57,205 nt of DNA from Candidatus Kuenenia stuttgartensis (GCA_945865325.1 CAMBFA010000005.1:1-57205); one strand, 5' to 3'. Positions 35,765-46,297 are shown, counted from the stretch's first letter. Made by a program: numbers and translations. The notes: generated by a model not told the origin, from the letters alone.

Positions 35765-37432
35765 ATGTTCAGCCCCCTCCGCCCGTGGTGCCGCCGTCCT
35801 CTCCTCCCCCTAGCCCGGATGGCCGCGTGGGTCGGTCGACGCGGAGCCGTCACGATCCTCGCAGGGCTCGTCGGCGGGGGCCTGCTGCCCCTGTTGGCAC
35901 CCCCGGCCGCTGCGAACGAGGCTCCCGCTGCGCCGTCACGGGGGGCGGGGGTCAGCGACGAGACGGCCGCGACGTTCCAGAAGCGCAACGGCGAGGTCTT
36001 TCAGGGCTGGCCGAAGCCGAAGGCCGTCCTCGTGTTCACCGGTGAGCTCGACGGCTACATCGAGCCGTGCGGGTGCACCGGCAAGGAGAACCAGAAGGGG
36101 GGCTTGAGCCGACGGCGCAACTTCTTCGGGGCGTTGGCCGCGGCGGAATGGCCGGTGGTAGCGCTCGATCTCGGTGATCAGGTCAACCGGTTCGGCCGGC
36201 AGACGGAGATCAAGTTTGGCTCGATCGTCGACGGCCTCAAGGCGATGCAGTACGCCGCCGTTGGCTTCGGCCCCAAGGATCTCCGCCTCCCCGCTGAAGA
36301 GGTCGTGGCTGCGATTTCGGCGGTTGGCGACAAGCCGACGCCGTTCGTGTGCGCCAATGTCGGCCTGATCGGATTCGATTCGGGGATCACGCCGCTCTAC
36401 CGGGTCGTCGAGGCCGGAGGGCTGAAGATCGGCATCACTGCCGTTTTAGGGGACGCCGAGCTGGCCGAGATCCGCAACGACCTGATCGCCACCAGGCCGG
36501 CCGCCGAGGCGCTCGTCGAACCGGCCGCGGCCCTCGCCCGGGCGGGCTGCGACCATCAGGTGCTCCTCGCCTTTGCCACCCCGGAGGAAACGAAGCAACT
36601 CGCGGCCCGCTATCCGCAGTTTGACTTCGTGGTCACTGCGGGGGGTGCCGAGGAGCCCCCCGCCCAACTGGAGAAGCTTCCCCCGCACCGGGCCGCCGGC
36701 AAATCCCCGGTCGACCGCCATCTCCTCGAGCTCGGCCACAAGGGGATGTTCGCCGTCGTCATCGGCCTGTTCGACGATGCCGCCCAGCCGATCCGCTCCC
36801 AGCGTGTGCCGCTCGATGCCCGCTGGGGAGAGGCCGAGGAGATGATCCGGCTTCTGGCCGGCTACCAAGCGCAGCTGGAGACGCTGGGGCTGACGGGCCT
36901 CGGGCTCACCCCCGGCCGCCACCCGACCGGCCGCCGGTTCGCCGGCAGCGCCACCTGTGCCGAATGCCACACATCGTCGTTCGAGGTGTGGACGAACTCG
37001 GGGCACGCCGAGGCGCTGACCACCCTGGAAACCCAGACACCACGCCGCGACGGCGACCCCGAGTGCCTCTCCTGCCACGTCGTCGGCTGGGCCCCGCAGA
37101 AGTTCCAGCCCTACGAGGGGGGATTCATGGGGGTCAAGGCCACGCCTCAGCTTGCCCAACAGGGGTGCGAGAACTGCCACGGGCCCGCCGCCGCCCACGC
37201 CTCGGCCGAAAGGGGGCAGGTTCGCGTTCCTGCCGCCGACCGGGAGCGGCTCCGGGCCGAGCTCCATCTCGCCCTCGACACGCCGCAGGCAAAGCAGCGG
37301 GTTATGAACAACTGCCTCGAATGCCACGACCTCGACAACAGCCCGCAGTTCGACTTCGACACCTACTGGCCGCAGGTGGAGCACGGCGAGGAGCCGGGGG
37401 CAGCCGCCGCGGCGGCTGCGGCGCTCGAATAA
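35765..37432 (+). CDS. exported tetrahaem cytochrome with metallophosphatase-like N-terminal half
   Basis: A 555-residue protein. A basic N-terminus and hydrophobic segment (TILAGLVGGGLLPLLAPPAAA, about 30-50) export it. The middle (about 86-370) reads like the 5'-nucleotidase/UshA metallophosphatase fold: VLVFTGELDGYIEPCGC, VALDLGDQ, YAAVGFGPKDL. C102 and C104 make an unusual CxC in the first loop. The C-terminal part carries four haem motifs CxxCH at 398-402, 434-438, 468-472 and 517-521, as in cytochrome c554-like proteins. It may move electrons in the periplasm; the phosphatase half may be inactive. Substrate unknown. Confidence 0.82.
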   Translation: MFSPLRPWCRRPLLPLARMAAWVGRRGAVTILAGLVGGGLLPLLAPPAAANEAPAAPSRGAGVSDETAATFQKRNGEVFQGWPKPKAVLVFTGELDGYIEPCGCTGKENQKGGLSRRRNFFGALAAAEWPVVALDLGDQVNRFGRQTEIKFGSIVDGLKAMQYAAVGFGPKDLRLPAEEVVAAISAVGDKPTPFVCANVGLIGFDSGITPLYRVVEAGGLKIGITAVLGDAELAEIRNDLIATRPAAEALVEPAAALARAGCDHQVLLAFATPEETKQLAARYPQFDFVVTAGGAEEPPAQLEKLPPHRAAGKSPVDRHLLELGHKGMFAVVIGLFDDAAQPIRSQRVPLDARWGEAEEMIRLLAGYQAQLETLGLTGLGLTPGRHPTGRRFAGSATCAECHTSSFEVWTNSGHAEALTTLETQTPRRDGDPECLSCHVVGWAPQKFQPYEGGFMGVKATPQLAQQGCENCHGPAAAHASAERGQVRVPAADRERLRAELHLALDTPQAKQRVMNNCLECHDLDNSPQFDFDTYWPQVEHGEEPGAAAAAAAALE

Positions 37433-37444
37433 CCCCCCGCGGGC

Positions 37445-38194
37445 TCACCCCAGTTGGGCCATCGCCTCGTCGGGGATGTTGAAGTTCGCCGCCACGCTCT
37501 GGACGTCGTCGTGATCGTCGAGCCGTTCCATGAGGTGAAGGACCCGACGGGCCGTGTCGACATCGTCGACATCGACCGAGTTGGTGGGGATGCGGACGAT
37601 CTCGTTCGACTCGATCGTCATCCCGGCCCCCTGGATCGCCGCGATCACATCGACCATCGCGGACGGCTCGCAGATCACCTCCCAGCGGTCACCGGCGGGC
37701 TTCACGTCGTCGGCCCCGGCCTCGATCGCCAACTCCATCAATCGATCCTCGGAACACGAGGCCAGTGGCAAACGCACGGCCCCCTTCCGCAAGAAGAGGT
37801 AGGCGACGCACCCAGTGGCCCCGAGTTTGCCTCCGCACATCTCGAAGATCTTGCGGATCTCCGGTGCCGTGCGGTTCTTGTTGTCGGTGAGGATCTCGCA
37901 GAGGACCGCGACCCCTCCGGCGGCATATCCCTCGTACAGCGACTCCTCGAGATCGCCCCCCTTGAGCTCACCGGTACCGGTGCGGATCGCCCGCTGGATG
38001 TTCTCCTTGGGCATGCTCACCGCCTTCGCGGCATCGATCGCATACCTGAGACGGAGGTTGGCGTCGGGATCGGGCCCACCATGCTTGGCTGCCACGATGA
38101 TCGCCTTCGCCAGTTTGCTCCACAGTTTGCCCCGCTTCGCATCAATGAGCGACTTCTTGCGGGAGATGTTTGCCCAGTGGGAATGGCCGGCCAC
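37445..38194 (-). CDS. yebC: YebC/PmpR family protein
   Basis: A 249-residue YebC-family protein beginning MAGHSHWANISRKKSLIDAKRGK, with NIQRAIRTGTGE, YEGYAAGGVAVLCEILTDNKNRT and a C-terminal DDVQSVAANFNIPDE. Members act as transcription regulators or, in recent work, as ribosome-associated factors easing proline-rich translation. The start codon is GTG 38194 with GGAG upstream. It is the last gene of the nusA-infB-rbfA group, 103 bp after the endonuclease III-like gene, and converges on the cytochrome gene with a 12-bp gap. Confidence 0.95.
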   Translation of the reverse strand: MAGHSHWANISRKKSLIDAKRGKLWSKLAKAIIVAAKHGGPDPDANLRLRYAIDAAKAVSMPKENIQRAIRTGTGELKGGDLEESLYEGYAAGGVAVLCEILTDNKNRTAPEIRKIFEMCGGKLGATGCVAYLFLRKGAVRLPLASCSEDRLMELAIEAGADDVKPAGDRWEVICEPSAMVDVIAAIQGAGMTIESNEIVRIPTNSVDVDDVDTARRVLHLMERLDDHDDVQSVAANFNIPDEAMAQLG

Positions 38195-38297
38195 GCGCTG
38201 CTCCGTTGGCTGGAGGGGAATCTCGGGGATCGATCCGCGTCTGGTTGTCGGTGAGGGTAAGCCGCATCTTGCGGCGGATCACATCATCCACAGCGTA

Positions 38298-39548
38298 CTA
38301 CCGCGGCTTGCGGCGCGTCAGGTCATCGGAGTGCCGATCCCCGGACGGGGCGAGGTCAGCCGGGGGCTTGGCCCCCTTGCCCTTCGCCGCGGAGGCCCCC
38401 TTGTCGGACGACTTGTGGCTCTCCGCGGACGCCGGCTTGTCGGCCGTCACCGGCTTCTTCGTTGCCCCCTTGTCAGCGGCCCCCTTCGGCGGCACCGGCA
38501 GTTTGCCGGCGATAGGCTTTTTGGCCACATCGGCCTTCTTGGCCACATCGGCCTTCTTGGCGGGTGGCGGGGCAAGCTCCTGCGGCTCGGCTGGTTTGAC
38601 CGTGACCGGTCGTCCGACGTTGGGCTTGACGACAAACGGCTTCGGGCCAGGCTTCGACCCGGCGACGACGCTCCCGTCGGCCGCCCGTTTCGGACCCGAG
38701 CCAGGGGGGGGAAGGGGGGTCTTCCCAGCAGGACGGGCAGCGGCTTGGGGCCCCGCGGGGCGATGCTCCTCGGCCGCGGTGCGGGCCGCCTCGACAGCCT
38801 TTTGGGCGTCCTTGCCCGCCGCGGGGGGCGGGGGCACCGGAAGGGGGAGCAGTTCGCCGCGCTTCGGCATCCGCTTGGCTTCGGGATTGACTCCCTGCAA
38901 GATCTTCTTGACCGAAGCGCCGTGGAGGTTTGTCAGGACCTCGACGCCGAACTGGTGGAGCAACGATCCGAACTCCAACCCGGCCTTCTTCGGGATGAAA
39001 CGGTCGAGCCCGGGGCACTTCGCCGCGTCATACTCCTCCTGCGACATCACACCGGTGAGGAGTAAACCCTGCATCGCCCCCAGATCGACAGGGATGAAGT
39101 GGCCACCGAGGGCCGTTGAACCGATAAACGCCACGACGAACGGCGGGATGCCATGGATGTGCTCGAGCGTCTTCATGCCGTGCGCGATGGAGTGCTTCTT
39201 GGCGTTGTCGAGCGAGAAGCTGTAGGTCGACTCGAACACCCCCTGGAGCACGCGGCGGAGGGCGAGGGCGGCCCGGGCTGGATCGGGCAGATCGTGGAGG
39301 GTCTCGGCGAGCTCGGCCACCGTCGTGACGCGGACTTCGTTGAGGTCGAAGTAGGTCTCGCCGAGCCGCTTGTAGGCACGCTCAGCCACGTCATACGGGG
39401 CATTCTCGAGGCAGCAGGCGTAGAGCACCTGGTCGAGAAGCGGGGATTGGATGTCCGGATCGACCGGTTTGTAGGTGGCGCGCAGCGCCTTGTGGAGCTT
39501 GGCAACGAGTTGCTGACGATTGGGCTGCTGCCGGTTTGGTGTGGTCAT
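38298..39548 (-). CDS. endonuclease III-like protein with a long basic tail
   Basis: A 416-residue protein. Residues 1-225 are helical and resemble endonuclease III: LLDQVLYACCLENAPYDVAERAYKRLGETY, later HGIPPFVVAFIG and HFIPVDLGAMQGLL, which parallels the HhH-GPD loop and catalytic-aspartate region (V-D), though the classic LPGVGxxTA hairpin and the iron-sulfur cysteines are absent. Residues 226-416 are a Lys/Ala/Pro-rich tail like a histone H1 tail. Its ATG overlaps the rbfA stop (ATGA). An inactive DNA/RNA-binding role is possible. The endoIII relationship is my reading by eye. Confidence 0.65.
   Translation of the reverse strand: MTTPNRQQPNRQQLVAKLHKALRATYKPVDPDIQSPLLDQVLYACCLENAPYDVAERAYKRLGETYFDLNEVRVTTVAELAETLHDLPDPARAALALRRVLQGVFESTYSFSLDNAKKHSIAHGMKTLEHIHGIPPFVVAFIGSTALGGHFIPVDLGAMQGLLLTGVMSQEEYDAAKCPGLDRFIPKKAGLEFGSLLHQFGVEVLTNLHGASVKKILQGVNPEAKRMPKRGELLPLPVPPPPAAGKDAQKAVEAARTAAEEHRPAGPQAAARPAGKTPLPPPGSGPKRAADGSVVAGSKPGPKPFVVKPNVGRPVTVKPAEPQELAPPPAKKADVAKKADVAKKPIAGKLPVPPKGAADKGATKKPVTADKPASAESHKSSDKGASAAKGKGAKPPADLAPSGDRHSDDLTRRKPR
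38523..38558. repeat. 18-bp tandem repeat, two copies
   Basis: Two identical 18-bp units (ggccacatcggccttctt) inside the coding tail of the endonuclease III-like gene encode a duplicated KKADVA. Probably replication slippage in a low-complexity region. Confidence 0.8.
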
Positions 39549-40003
39549 GCGTGTTCCTGTGGATCCTCGCCCGGCACCTCTTCAGCCGGGGCACGTTGCC
39601 GGAGCTCCAGCGATTGCGTATCCGCATCCGCCGGGGCAACGGCGGCGCCGTCCCCGGACGAAGGCCCGAGCACCTCCGCCAGAAGACGGGCAATCTCGAG
39701 CGATTTCTTCACGCCCCCGTCGATTTCGAAGCTCAGCCGGGGCGTATAGCGGGTCTCGATCCGATCGGCGATCCGCGACTGGAGGAAGCCGGCGGAGTTC
39801 GCCAGGCCCCGCAGCGCCAATTTCTGCTTAGCCTCGTCCCCCATCACCGAGACATGAACGGTGGCCGATCGCATGTCGGCATCCATCTCCACCCCGGTGA
39901 CGGTGACATCACGGACGCGCGGATCGCGCACCTCGGTGAGGATGGCCATGCTAACCACTTCGCGCACCGCCTCGGCGGCCTTGAGTTGGCGACGAGTGCT
40001 CAC
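39545..40003 (-). CDS. rbfA: ribosome-binding factor A
   Basis: RbfA binds the 30S subunit and helps 16S rRNA 5'-end maturation. The 152-residue protein starts at GTG 40003, which overlaps the infB stop (GTGA); longer readings fall inside infB. It has RQLKAAEAVREVVSMAIL, DPRVRDVTVTGVEMDADMRSATVHVSV and a KH-like LRGLANSAGFLQSRIADRIETRYTPRLSFEID core. A Pro/Ala/Asp-rich tail of about 35 residues extends the usual 115-residue form. It is translationally coupled on both sides. Confidence 0.93.
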   Translation of the reverse strand: MSTRRQLKAAEAVREVVSMAILTEVRDPRVRDVTVTGVEMDADMRSATVHVSVMGDEAKQKLALRGLANSAGFLQSRIADRIETRYTPRLSFEIDGGVKKSLEIARLLAEVLGPSSGDGAAVAPADADTQSLELRQRAPAEEVPGEDPQEHA

Positions 40004-42915
40004 GACAGCGTCCGCGCGACTTCCTCGACTCGGTAGCACTCGAGGACGTCGCCCTCTTTGAGGTCGTTGAAATTGGCCACCTTGATGCCGCACTCCAGCC
40101 CGTCGCGGACCTCACGGGCATCGTCCTTTTCTCGCTTCAGCGATTCAACGCCGTAGTCGCCGAGCACCCGGTTGTCGCGGATCACGCGGAGCCGGCCGTT
40201 GCGGGCGATCACGCCGGAGATCACGCGGCAACCGGCGATGACGCCGAGCCTGCTGATCGAGTAGGTCCGCTGCACGACGGCCCGGCCGAGTTCGGTCTCG
40301 CGCTTCTCCGGGGCGAGCATCCCCTCGAGGGCGTTCCGCAGGTCATCGGTGACCTGGTAGATGATCTCGTAGCGCCGCACCTCAACGCCGAGATTCTCGG
40401 CGAGCGAGCGGGCCCGTTCGTCGGGCACGACGTTGAACGCGATGATGATCGCATCGGAGGCGTCGGCGAGTTGGACGTCGGCTTCCGTCACCCCGCCGAC
40501 CGTCGACTGGAGGATCCGGATCTTGACCTCGGGATGATCAAGCTTCGTCAGTTCCTTCACAATCGCCTCGATCGAGCCACGGACATCCGCCCGGACGATG
40601 AGATTGAGCGTCGGGGTCTTTTGGGTGCCGAGACGGTCGAGGAGGTTCTCGAGCGTGACATGCACCGGAGCGCTCGCGAGACTGCTGTGGCGACGGATGC
40701 CGCTCCGCTTCAGGGCCACCTCGCGGGCCATGGCGATCGAGGTCACCACCTGGAAGCGGTCGCCGGCACCGGGAGCGATGTCGAGACCGCTGACGAACAC
40801 CGGCTGGGAGGGCCCGGCCGCAGTGATCCGCTTCTTCCCGAGGGTGTCGTGCATCGCCTTGACGGTGCCGCTAGCCTCACCGCAGACGAGCGAATCACCG
40901 ACCCGCAGCGTCCCCTTTTGCACGATGAGGCAGGCGGAGACACCGCGCCCCTCGTGGATCGAGGCATCGAGGCACACCCCCGCCGCTGCACGGGCCGTAT
41001 TGACCCGGAGATCATTGAGCTCCGCGATCGTCAGAAGCATGTCGAGGAGATGATCGACCCCCTCACCCGTCAGGGCACTCGTCTTGACGACCTCGGTCTC
41101 GCCACCCCACTCGGTGGGAAGAAGGTCGCTGGCGGCGAGTTGCTGGTAGATGCGCTGGATGTCGATCCCGGGGAGATCGATCTTGTTGATGCAGACAACG
41201 ATCGGCACGCCGGCCGCCTTGGCATGGCTGATCGCCTCCTCGGTCTGCGGCATGATGCCGTCGTCGGCGGCGACGATGAGGACGGCGCAATCGGTGACAT
41301 TAGCCCCGCGGGCCCGCATCTGCGTGAAGGCCTCGTGGCCGGGGGTATCGACGAAGGTGATCGACTTATCGTTGTGCTTGACGGTGTAGGCACGGATGTG
41401 CTGGGTGATGCCACCGCGCTCACGGGCAGCAACGTTCATCCCCAGGATCCGGTCGAGGAGGGAGGTCTTCCCGTGATCGACATGGCCGAGGAACGTGACG
41501 ATCGGCGGGCGGGGCTCGCGGAGGGTCGGATCCTCGTCGATGGCATCGAAGCCGGCGAGGAGCTCCTTCTCGAGATCCTCAACCGTTTTCAGATCGAGCT
41601 GGACGCCGAGCTCGGCGGCGAGGAGTTCGACGGTGTCACGATCGAGCATCGTGCCCATGCTCGGCATCGAAGCCATCCCGAACGTCAGCAGTTTCTTCAG
41701 GACGTCACTCGCCGACAGGCCGATCGCCTCGGAAAACGCGCGCACCGTGCAGGGGACCTGAATGGAAGCATTGGTCTTCCGCGGCGCAGCGGTCGAAATC
41801 GTGATTCCCTTGCGGTGTCGCGAGGACCGACGGCGGCGACCACCGCCATCGTCATCGTCACCCCCCCCGCGAACGAACCGCCGTCGGCCGATCTGCTTCG
41901 TATCGCGGCCGGGCGTCTCCTCGGGCCCACCGGGCCCCTTGGACGGCGTGCGTCGGGGACGGACACCAGACTCCATCAACGGCGGTACTGGCGCCACGCC
42001 CGGCCCACCACGCCCTCCTGTGCGGACCGGACCGGCCGGCCCCGCCGGACGCGGACGCCCATCAGCGGCCTGCCGCTGCTCATGCTTCCGCATGTGATCG
42101 GCCAGGGGCTTGGCACCGCCAGCCTTGGCACTGCGGATCGCATCGAGAGGAAGCTTCACGTCGGGCTTCTGCGCCGCCGGTTCCTGAGAGACCCGCGGTG
42201 CCGCCGGACGACTGGAGGAAGGGAGAGGGGCAAGCTTGAACGCCGGGCGGGGAAGGGGCTTGGGGCCATCCCCACCGGGGCGGAGGCCGGCTGGGCGCGG
42301 CCGCGGTTCCGTGGTTTTACCACCGAGCTCCGGCGGCTTGGCCCGGGCCGCGACGCCGCCGGGAGCGATGTAATCCTCACGGCGGAGCGGACCGGACGAA
42401 CGGGATAGCGGGGGAGGCGGAAGGGGAATGGGACGGGGAGGAGGCGGGGGCGGAGGGGCGATCGGCGGCTGCGGCGCGGGCTCCACGGCGACCGGGTCGG
42501 GGCGCTGGGGCTCGGGAGAGCGACGCAGCCCAGGCCCATCGGCCGTGCGACCGGCGCTGAGCGGACCGGAGAGCGGTCGCATCACGACCGCCGGCTTCGG
42601 CTCTGGTGCCTGCGATGGAGCCGGCTTCGCCGCGGACGTCGACGGGCCCTTGGCGGTGATCACCGGGGGCTTGCCACTGACGACCGGTCGGACCGGCACC
42701 GCGGGCCGGACGAGCGACGCCCCGCCGGGAGCGGGCCGGTCAGCAGGCTTCGCAGCCTTGCCGGCCATGAACTCCCTCAGCCGGGCGACTTCCTCGTCGG
42801 TCATGCTGGCGAGCGCCGAGCCTTTGTCCTGGATACCGGCGCGGGAACAGATCTCGACGAGCTCTTTGCTGTCGAGTTTCAATTCCTTCGCCAGGGTGTA
42901 GATACGAACTGCCAC
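40000..42915 (-). CDS. infB: translation initiation factor IF-2
   Basis: IF-2 delivers initiator tRNA to the 30S subunit and promotes subunit joining. The protein has about 971 residues: an IF2_N domain at the start ([12 protein letters not shown]), a Pro/Arg-rich linker of about 300 residues, a second IF2_N-type domain ([20 protein letters not shown]), the G domain with GHVDHGKT (477-484), DTPGHEAF and NKIDLPG, and the C-terminal domains. GTG 42915 is chosen because GAGG lies 5 nt upstream; GTG 42921 is possible. It follows nusA by 207 bp and overlaps rbfA. Confidence 0.97.
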   Translation of the reverse strand: MAVRIYTLAKELKLDSKELVEICSRAGIQDKGSALASMTDEEVARLREFMAGKAAKPADRPAPGGASLVRPAVPVRPVVSGKPPVITAKGPSTSAAKPAPSQAPEPKPAVVMRPLSGPLSAGRTADGPGLRRSPEPQRPDPVAVEPAPQPPIAPPPPPPPRPIPLPPPPLSRSSGPLRREDYIAPGGVAARAKPPELGGKTTEPRPRPAGLRPGGDGPKPLPRPAFKLAPLPSSSRPAAPRVSQEPAAQKPDVKLPLDAIRSAKAGGAKPLADHMRKHEQRQAADGRPRPAGPAGPVRTGGRGGPGVAPVPPLMESGVRPRRTPSKGPGGPEETPGRDTKQIGRRRFVRGGGDDDDGGGRRRRSSRHRKGITISTAAPRKTNASIQVPCTVRAFSEAIGLSASDVLKKLLTFGMASMPSMGTMLDRDTVELLAAELGVQLDLKTVEDLEKELLAGFDAIDEDPTLREPRPPIVTFLGHVDHGKTSLLDRILGMNVAARERGGITQHIRAYTVKHNDKSITFVDTPGHEAFTQMRARGANVTDCAVLIVAADDGIMPQTEEAISHAKAAGVPIVVCINKIDLPGIDIQRIYQQLAASDLLPTEWGGETEVVKTSALTGEGVDHLLDMLLTIAELNDLRVNTARAAAGVCLDASIHEGRGVSACLIVQKGTLRVGDSLVCGEASGTVKAMHDTLGKKRITAAGPSQPVFVSGLDIAPGAGDRFQVVTSIAMAREVALKRSGIRRHSSLASAPVHVTLENLLDRLGTQKTPTLNLIVRADVRGSIEAIVKELTKLDHPEVKIRILQSTVGGVTEADVQLADASDAIIIAFNVVPDERARSLAENLGVEVRRYEIIYQVTDDLRNALEGMLAPEKRETELGRAVVQRTYSISRLGVIAGCRVISGVIARNGRLRVIRDNRVLGDYGVESLKREKDDAREVRDGLECGIKVANFNDLKEGDVLECYRVEEVARTLS

Positions 42916-43122
42916 GCTCACCTCGTCGGGCCACCGCCCACGTGATCACACCAGCGGGAGGGCCATCAGACCCGAATCCCGGTCCAGTCAACCTACCCGG
43001 AACACCGTCCCTTGCAAAACCGAGCCGACCGTCATCATCGTTCCAACCACCTTGGCTGATCCGCCCCATGGCGGCTGAATCAGCCTCTTTTCCAGCACGA
43101 AAAACCACTTCCAGCCTGTCCA

Positions 43123-44496
43123 TCACTCCCGCCCACCCGCCGGCGAGGCCCCTTCGGCGGCCGCTTCCGACCCTCCTGCGGAGGTCGCCTCGGCGCCGTG
43201 CCCGGACAAACGAGCGTCCGCCGCCACCACCGGCTCCTGTGCTTCGCGCGCCGCGGTGATCGCCTGCTCAGCGGCGTCGGCCTCGGCCGTCGCCCGGTCG
43301 ATGCGGTCCTGCTCGCGTTGCTTGCGGCGCTCGTCGGCCGCAGCCGACTCGGCCTGCGTGGCCCGCGCCTCGGCCTCGGCGACGATCAGGTCGACCGCCT
43401 CGGCCGTCAGTCCCCCCATCTCCATGAGGTCGTCCGGCTCGATCACCGACAGATCGTCATAGGAGAGGAACCCCTCCCCGACGAGCTTCTCGGCCACCGA
43501 CTCGTCGAGCCCTGGAATCGATGAGAATCCGGTGACCGCGCGCTCGATCTGCTGGTCGAGCTCCTCGCGCGTCATGATCTCGATGTCCCAGCCGCAGAGC
43601 TTGCTGGCGAGACGGACGTTTTGCCCGCGGCGACCGATTGCCAGCGATAATTGATCCTCGCGGACCAAGACGATCCCTCGCCCAAGCATCTGGCAGAGGA
43701 TCACCTCGTCGACCTCAGCAGGCTGCAGGGCGTTGGGGACGAGGACCTGAAGATCGTCGCTCCAACGGACGATGTCAATCCGCTCGCCGCCGAGCTCCTC
43801 GACGATGTTCTTGATCCGACTCCCCCGGACACCGACACAGGCACCGACACAGTCGACGCGGGCATCAGAACTGATGACCGCAACCTTACTGCGGTATCCG
43901 GGCTCACGTGAGATCGCCCGGATCTCGATCACGCCATCGGCGATCTCGGGGATCTCTTGCTCGAAGAGCCGCTGAACGAGTTGCGGGCGGATCCGGGAGA
44001 GGATGATCTTGACCCGGCTGCCGACCTTCCGGACCTCGAAGATCGTCGCTCGAATGCGCTCGTTGGGGTGGAAAGTCTCTCCGGGGATCTGCTCGCTCCG
44101 CGGCAGGATCGCCTCGGTGGCCCCGAGCGTCACGGTGGCCGTGGCCCCCTCGAAGCGGCTCACGACCCCCGACACCATCAGTCCGATCTGCTCCTCGAAC
44201 TCGTCGTGGATCGCATCCCGCTCCGCTTCGCGGATCTTTTGGATGATGACCTGCTTGGCCGTCTGGGCGCCGATCCGGCCCGACAGTTCCGCGGTGTCGA
44301 TCTCGACGCCGTCGCGGGTGCCATGGACGCGTCCGTCGGCCCGATCGATGGCCACCTGCACATCCGAGGCTTCGCCATACTGACGCGTCAGGGCGGTGAC
44401 GAGCGCAGCCTCGATCGCCTGGAAGACGATCTCCTTGTCGATTTTCTTGTCGCGATGGATCGCATCGACGATGCGGAGGATTTCTTCAGGCTTCAT
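43123..44496 (-). CDS. nusA: transcription termination/antitermination factor NusA
   Basis: NusA modulates RNA polymerase pausing and termination. The 457-residue protein has the N-terminal polymerase-binding domain ([27 protein letters not shown]), S1 (about 130-200), two KH domains ([47 protein letters not shown]) and a C-terminal helix-hairpin-helix region ([10 protein letters not shown], 355-420). The tail (420-457) is Ala/Glu-rich. ATG 44496 starts the family sequence; longer readings are Ser/Arg-rich. rimP, normally just upstream, is missing; ylxR and an L7Ae-like gene are also absent from the 207-bp gap before infB. Confidence 0.96.
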   Translation of the reverse strand: MKPEEILRIVDAIHRDKKIDKEIVFQAIEAALVTALTRQYGEASDVQVAIDRADGRVHGTRDGVEIDTAELSGRIGAQTAKQVIIQKIREAERDAIHDEFEEQIGLMVSGVVSRFEGATATVTLGATEAILPRSEQIPGETFHPNERIRATIFEVRKVGSRVKIILSRIRPQLVQRLFEQEIPEIADGVIEIRAISREPGYRSKVAVISSDARVDCVGACVGVRGSRIKNIVEELGGERIDIVRWSDDLQVLVPNALQPAEVDEVILCQMLGRGIVLVREDQLSLAIGRRGQNVRLASKLCGWDIEIMTREELDQQIERAVTGFSSIPGLDESVAEKLVGEGFLSYDDLSVIEPDDLMEMGGLTAEAVDLIVAEAEARATQAESAAADERRKQREQDRIDRATAEADAAEQAITAAREAQEPVVAADARLSGHGAEATSAGGSEAAAEGASPAGGRE

Positions 44497-44974
44497 GGGT
44501 GTCTCGGACGGCGATCTCGGCGAACTGGATCGTGCTCGGTCGTGGTCGGTCTCCCGCCGCACCACCCTCGGGAGGGATGGCGACTGGCGTTGATCCTGCG
44601 AATGTCGGCACTGGCACGGGACAGACCGCCAACCGGCCCGCACTCCCCCGGAGGCATGAGCCACCAGAGGCACGTTGACCCGACGTTGGCAGCACAAAGC
44701 CCGGACCGACAGCAGCGCAGGCACAATGACCTGCGGAATGCAGCCAGACGGCCGACGCCACACACGAACTGGTCGCCCGCCGGACGGCACGACTCCACAG
44801 GGAAACCTTCCCTGCGGACCGCACCACCCAACAGCGCTCCGGACTCCAGCAGCCACCTTCACGAGGCACAACCCGGAAGAGTAGGGGGAGGGGAGACGAC
44901 TGTCAAGGAGCCTCCGTCCGCCCCGGGGGGAGGGAGGGGGCGACGCTCCGCTGCCGGTGCCACCACCGGGGCCG
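44497..44974. other. 478-bp intergenic region upstream of nusA
   Basis: No gene is recognised here. The minus strand has open frames but they read as Cys/Ser/Arg-rich noise. A small CCCTC-GG-GAGGG palindrome lies at about 44564. This would be the leader and promoter region of nusA. I see no tRNA, 4.5S, tmRNA or RNase P signature, and no TACAAT box. Confidence 0.5.
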
Positions 44975-46297
44975 TCACGCACCGATATTCCAACCGCCGA
45001 TCACCACCGCCCCAGCCTGCCCCTGGGGGGTGACCGACGAGGAGAGAAAGGAGGCCCCCGCCGCATCGCCGCTGACCGCGGCCCGGATCGGGCAGGCCGG
45101 ATCGGGCGTCGTATGGTTGATCAGCGGGAAGAGGGTGCCATGGCGCAGCGCCCACAGGCTGGCGATGCACTCCACGATCCCGCTGCCGGCGCCGAGGTTG
45201 CCGAAGTTGGCCTTGGCGGCCACCGTCGGGATCGCAGTCGCGTCCGCGCCGAAAAGATCACCGAAGGCCTCGGCCTCACTCCGATCCCCCCCCACCGTGC
45301 TCAAGCCGTGGGCATGGAGATGACCGGGGCGTCCCCCGGGCAGCCGCGCCATCCCGAGGGCCCGCGCCATCGCCAGGCCGAGGGCCTTCCGCCGCAGCCC
45401 GATGTTGAGTCGATCGGCGGCGTGGCGCGACGCATGCCCGAGGACCTCGCCGAGGATCGTCGCCCCGCGGCGTTGGGCGTGTTCGAGCTCCTCGAGGACG
45501 AGCACCGCTGCCCCCTCGCCCAGCACCATCCCGCTCCGGTGGCGGTCGAAGGGTCGGCTCCAGGTCGTCGGATCGTCGGGGCCGAGGGCCACCTGCTCGC
45601 TCTGCAGGGCATGGACCGTCTTCATGGGGTGGATGCGCGTGCCGGTCGCCCCGGCCAGCATCACGTCGGCGGCGTTGCGCTGGATCGTCATCGTCGCCTC
45701 CCCGATGGCGACATGCCCACTGGCCTCGCGGAGGGTCAGCGAGTTGCTCGGGCCACGAAGATCGTTGTAGATCGCGATGTGGCTGGCGGGCATGTTGGGG
45801 AGATACTTGAGCAACCAGAGCGGATTGAGCAGCGGCATCCCGTCGACCGCCCAACGATCGAACTCGAAGGCCCCGTCGGGGCCTCGGCACTTGGCGACCC
45901 CGGAGGTGAAGTCCTCCGGGAGCGTGAGCATGTAGTCCGACCCGAACACGCACCCGAACCGCTCCGGGACACGGTCCGCCCCCGACAGACCGCAATCATG
46001 GAGCGCGCGCTGGGCCGCGGCGACGGCCATCTGGCTCTCCCGGCACATCACCTTGAGCCCCTTGCGGATCGCCTTCTTCGTCTCGGCCTCGAGCGGACCG
46101 AAGTTGTCGATCTCGCCGGTGAAGCCGCGGGCCTCGGCGCCGTGGTGGAGGGGGAGGCCGGCGGTGGGGAACTGCTCGATCAGCCCGACGGCGCTGCGTC
46201 CGGCCACCAAGCCCCCCCAGAGATCGTCAGGCGCCAGGCCGAGCGGTGAGACGAGCCCCACTCCGGTGACAACGACACGGCGGACGGAAGCGGTCAT
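44975..46297 (-). CDS. ketosynthase-like protein lacking the active-site cysteine
   Basis: A 440-residue protein with the thiolase fold of FabF ([13 protein letters not shown] start; [35 protein letters not shown]). Aligned to FabF, the catalytic Cys is E191 ([13 protein letters not shown] against VATACASAGNSIG), the first His is kept (H330) and the second His is N367 (KANFGN against KSQLGH). It is therefore unlikely to condense acyl chains. Chain-length factors of type II polyketide and aryl-polyene systems also lose this Cys. ATG 46297 has GAGGAA 6 nt upstream. It lies downstream of fabF and an exported protein. Confidence 0.82.
   Translation of the reverse strand: MTASVRRVVVTGVGLVSPLGLAPDDLWGGLVAGRSAVGLIEQFPTAGLPLHHGAEARGFTGEIDNFGPLEAETKKAIRKGLKVMCRESQMAVAAAQRALHDCGLSGADRVPERFGCVFGSDYMLTLPEDFTSGVAKCRGPDGAFEFDRWAVDGMPLLNPLWLLKYLPNMPASHIAIYNDLRGPSNSLTLREASGHVAIGEATMTIQRNAADVMLAGATGTRIHPMKTVHALQSEQVALGPDDPTTWSRPFDRHRSGMVLGEGAAVLVLEELEHAQRRGATILGEVLGHASRHAADRLNIGLRRKALGLAMARALGMARLPGGRPGHLHAHGLSTVGGDRSEAEAFGDLFGADATAIPTVAAKANFGNLGAGSGIVECIASLWALRHGTLFPLINHTTPDPACPIRAAVSGDAAGASFLSSSVTPQGQAGAVVIGGWNIGA

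Noticed and set aside
38523-38558. Tandem repeat considered as CRISPR
   Set aside because: Two adjacent copies without spacers, in frame within a coding tail.
44497-44974. A 4.5S, RNase P or tmRNA gene in the nusA leader
   Set aside because: None of the conserved cores of these RNAs is seen.
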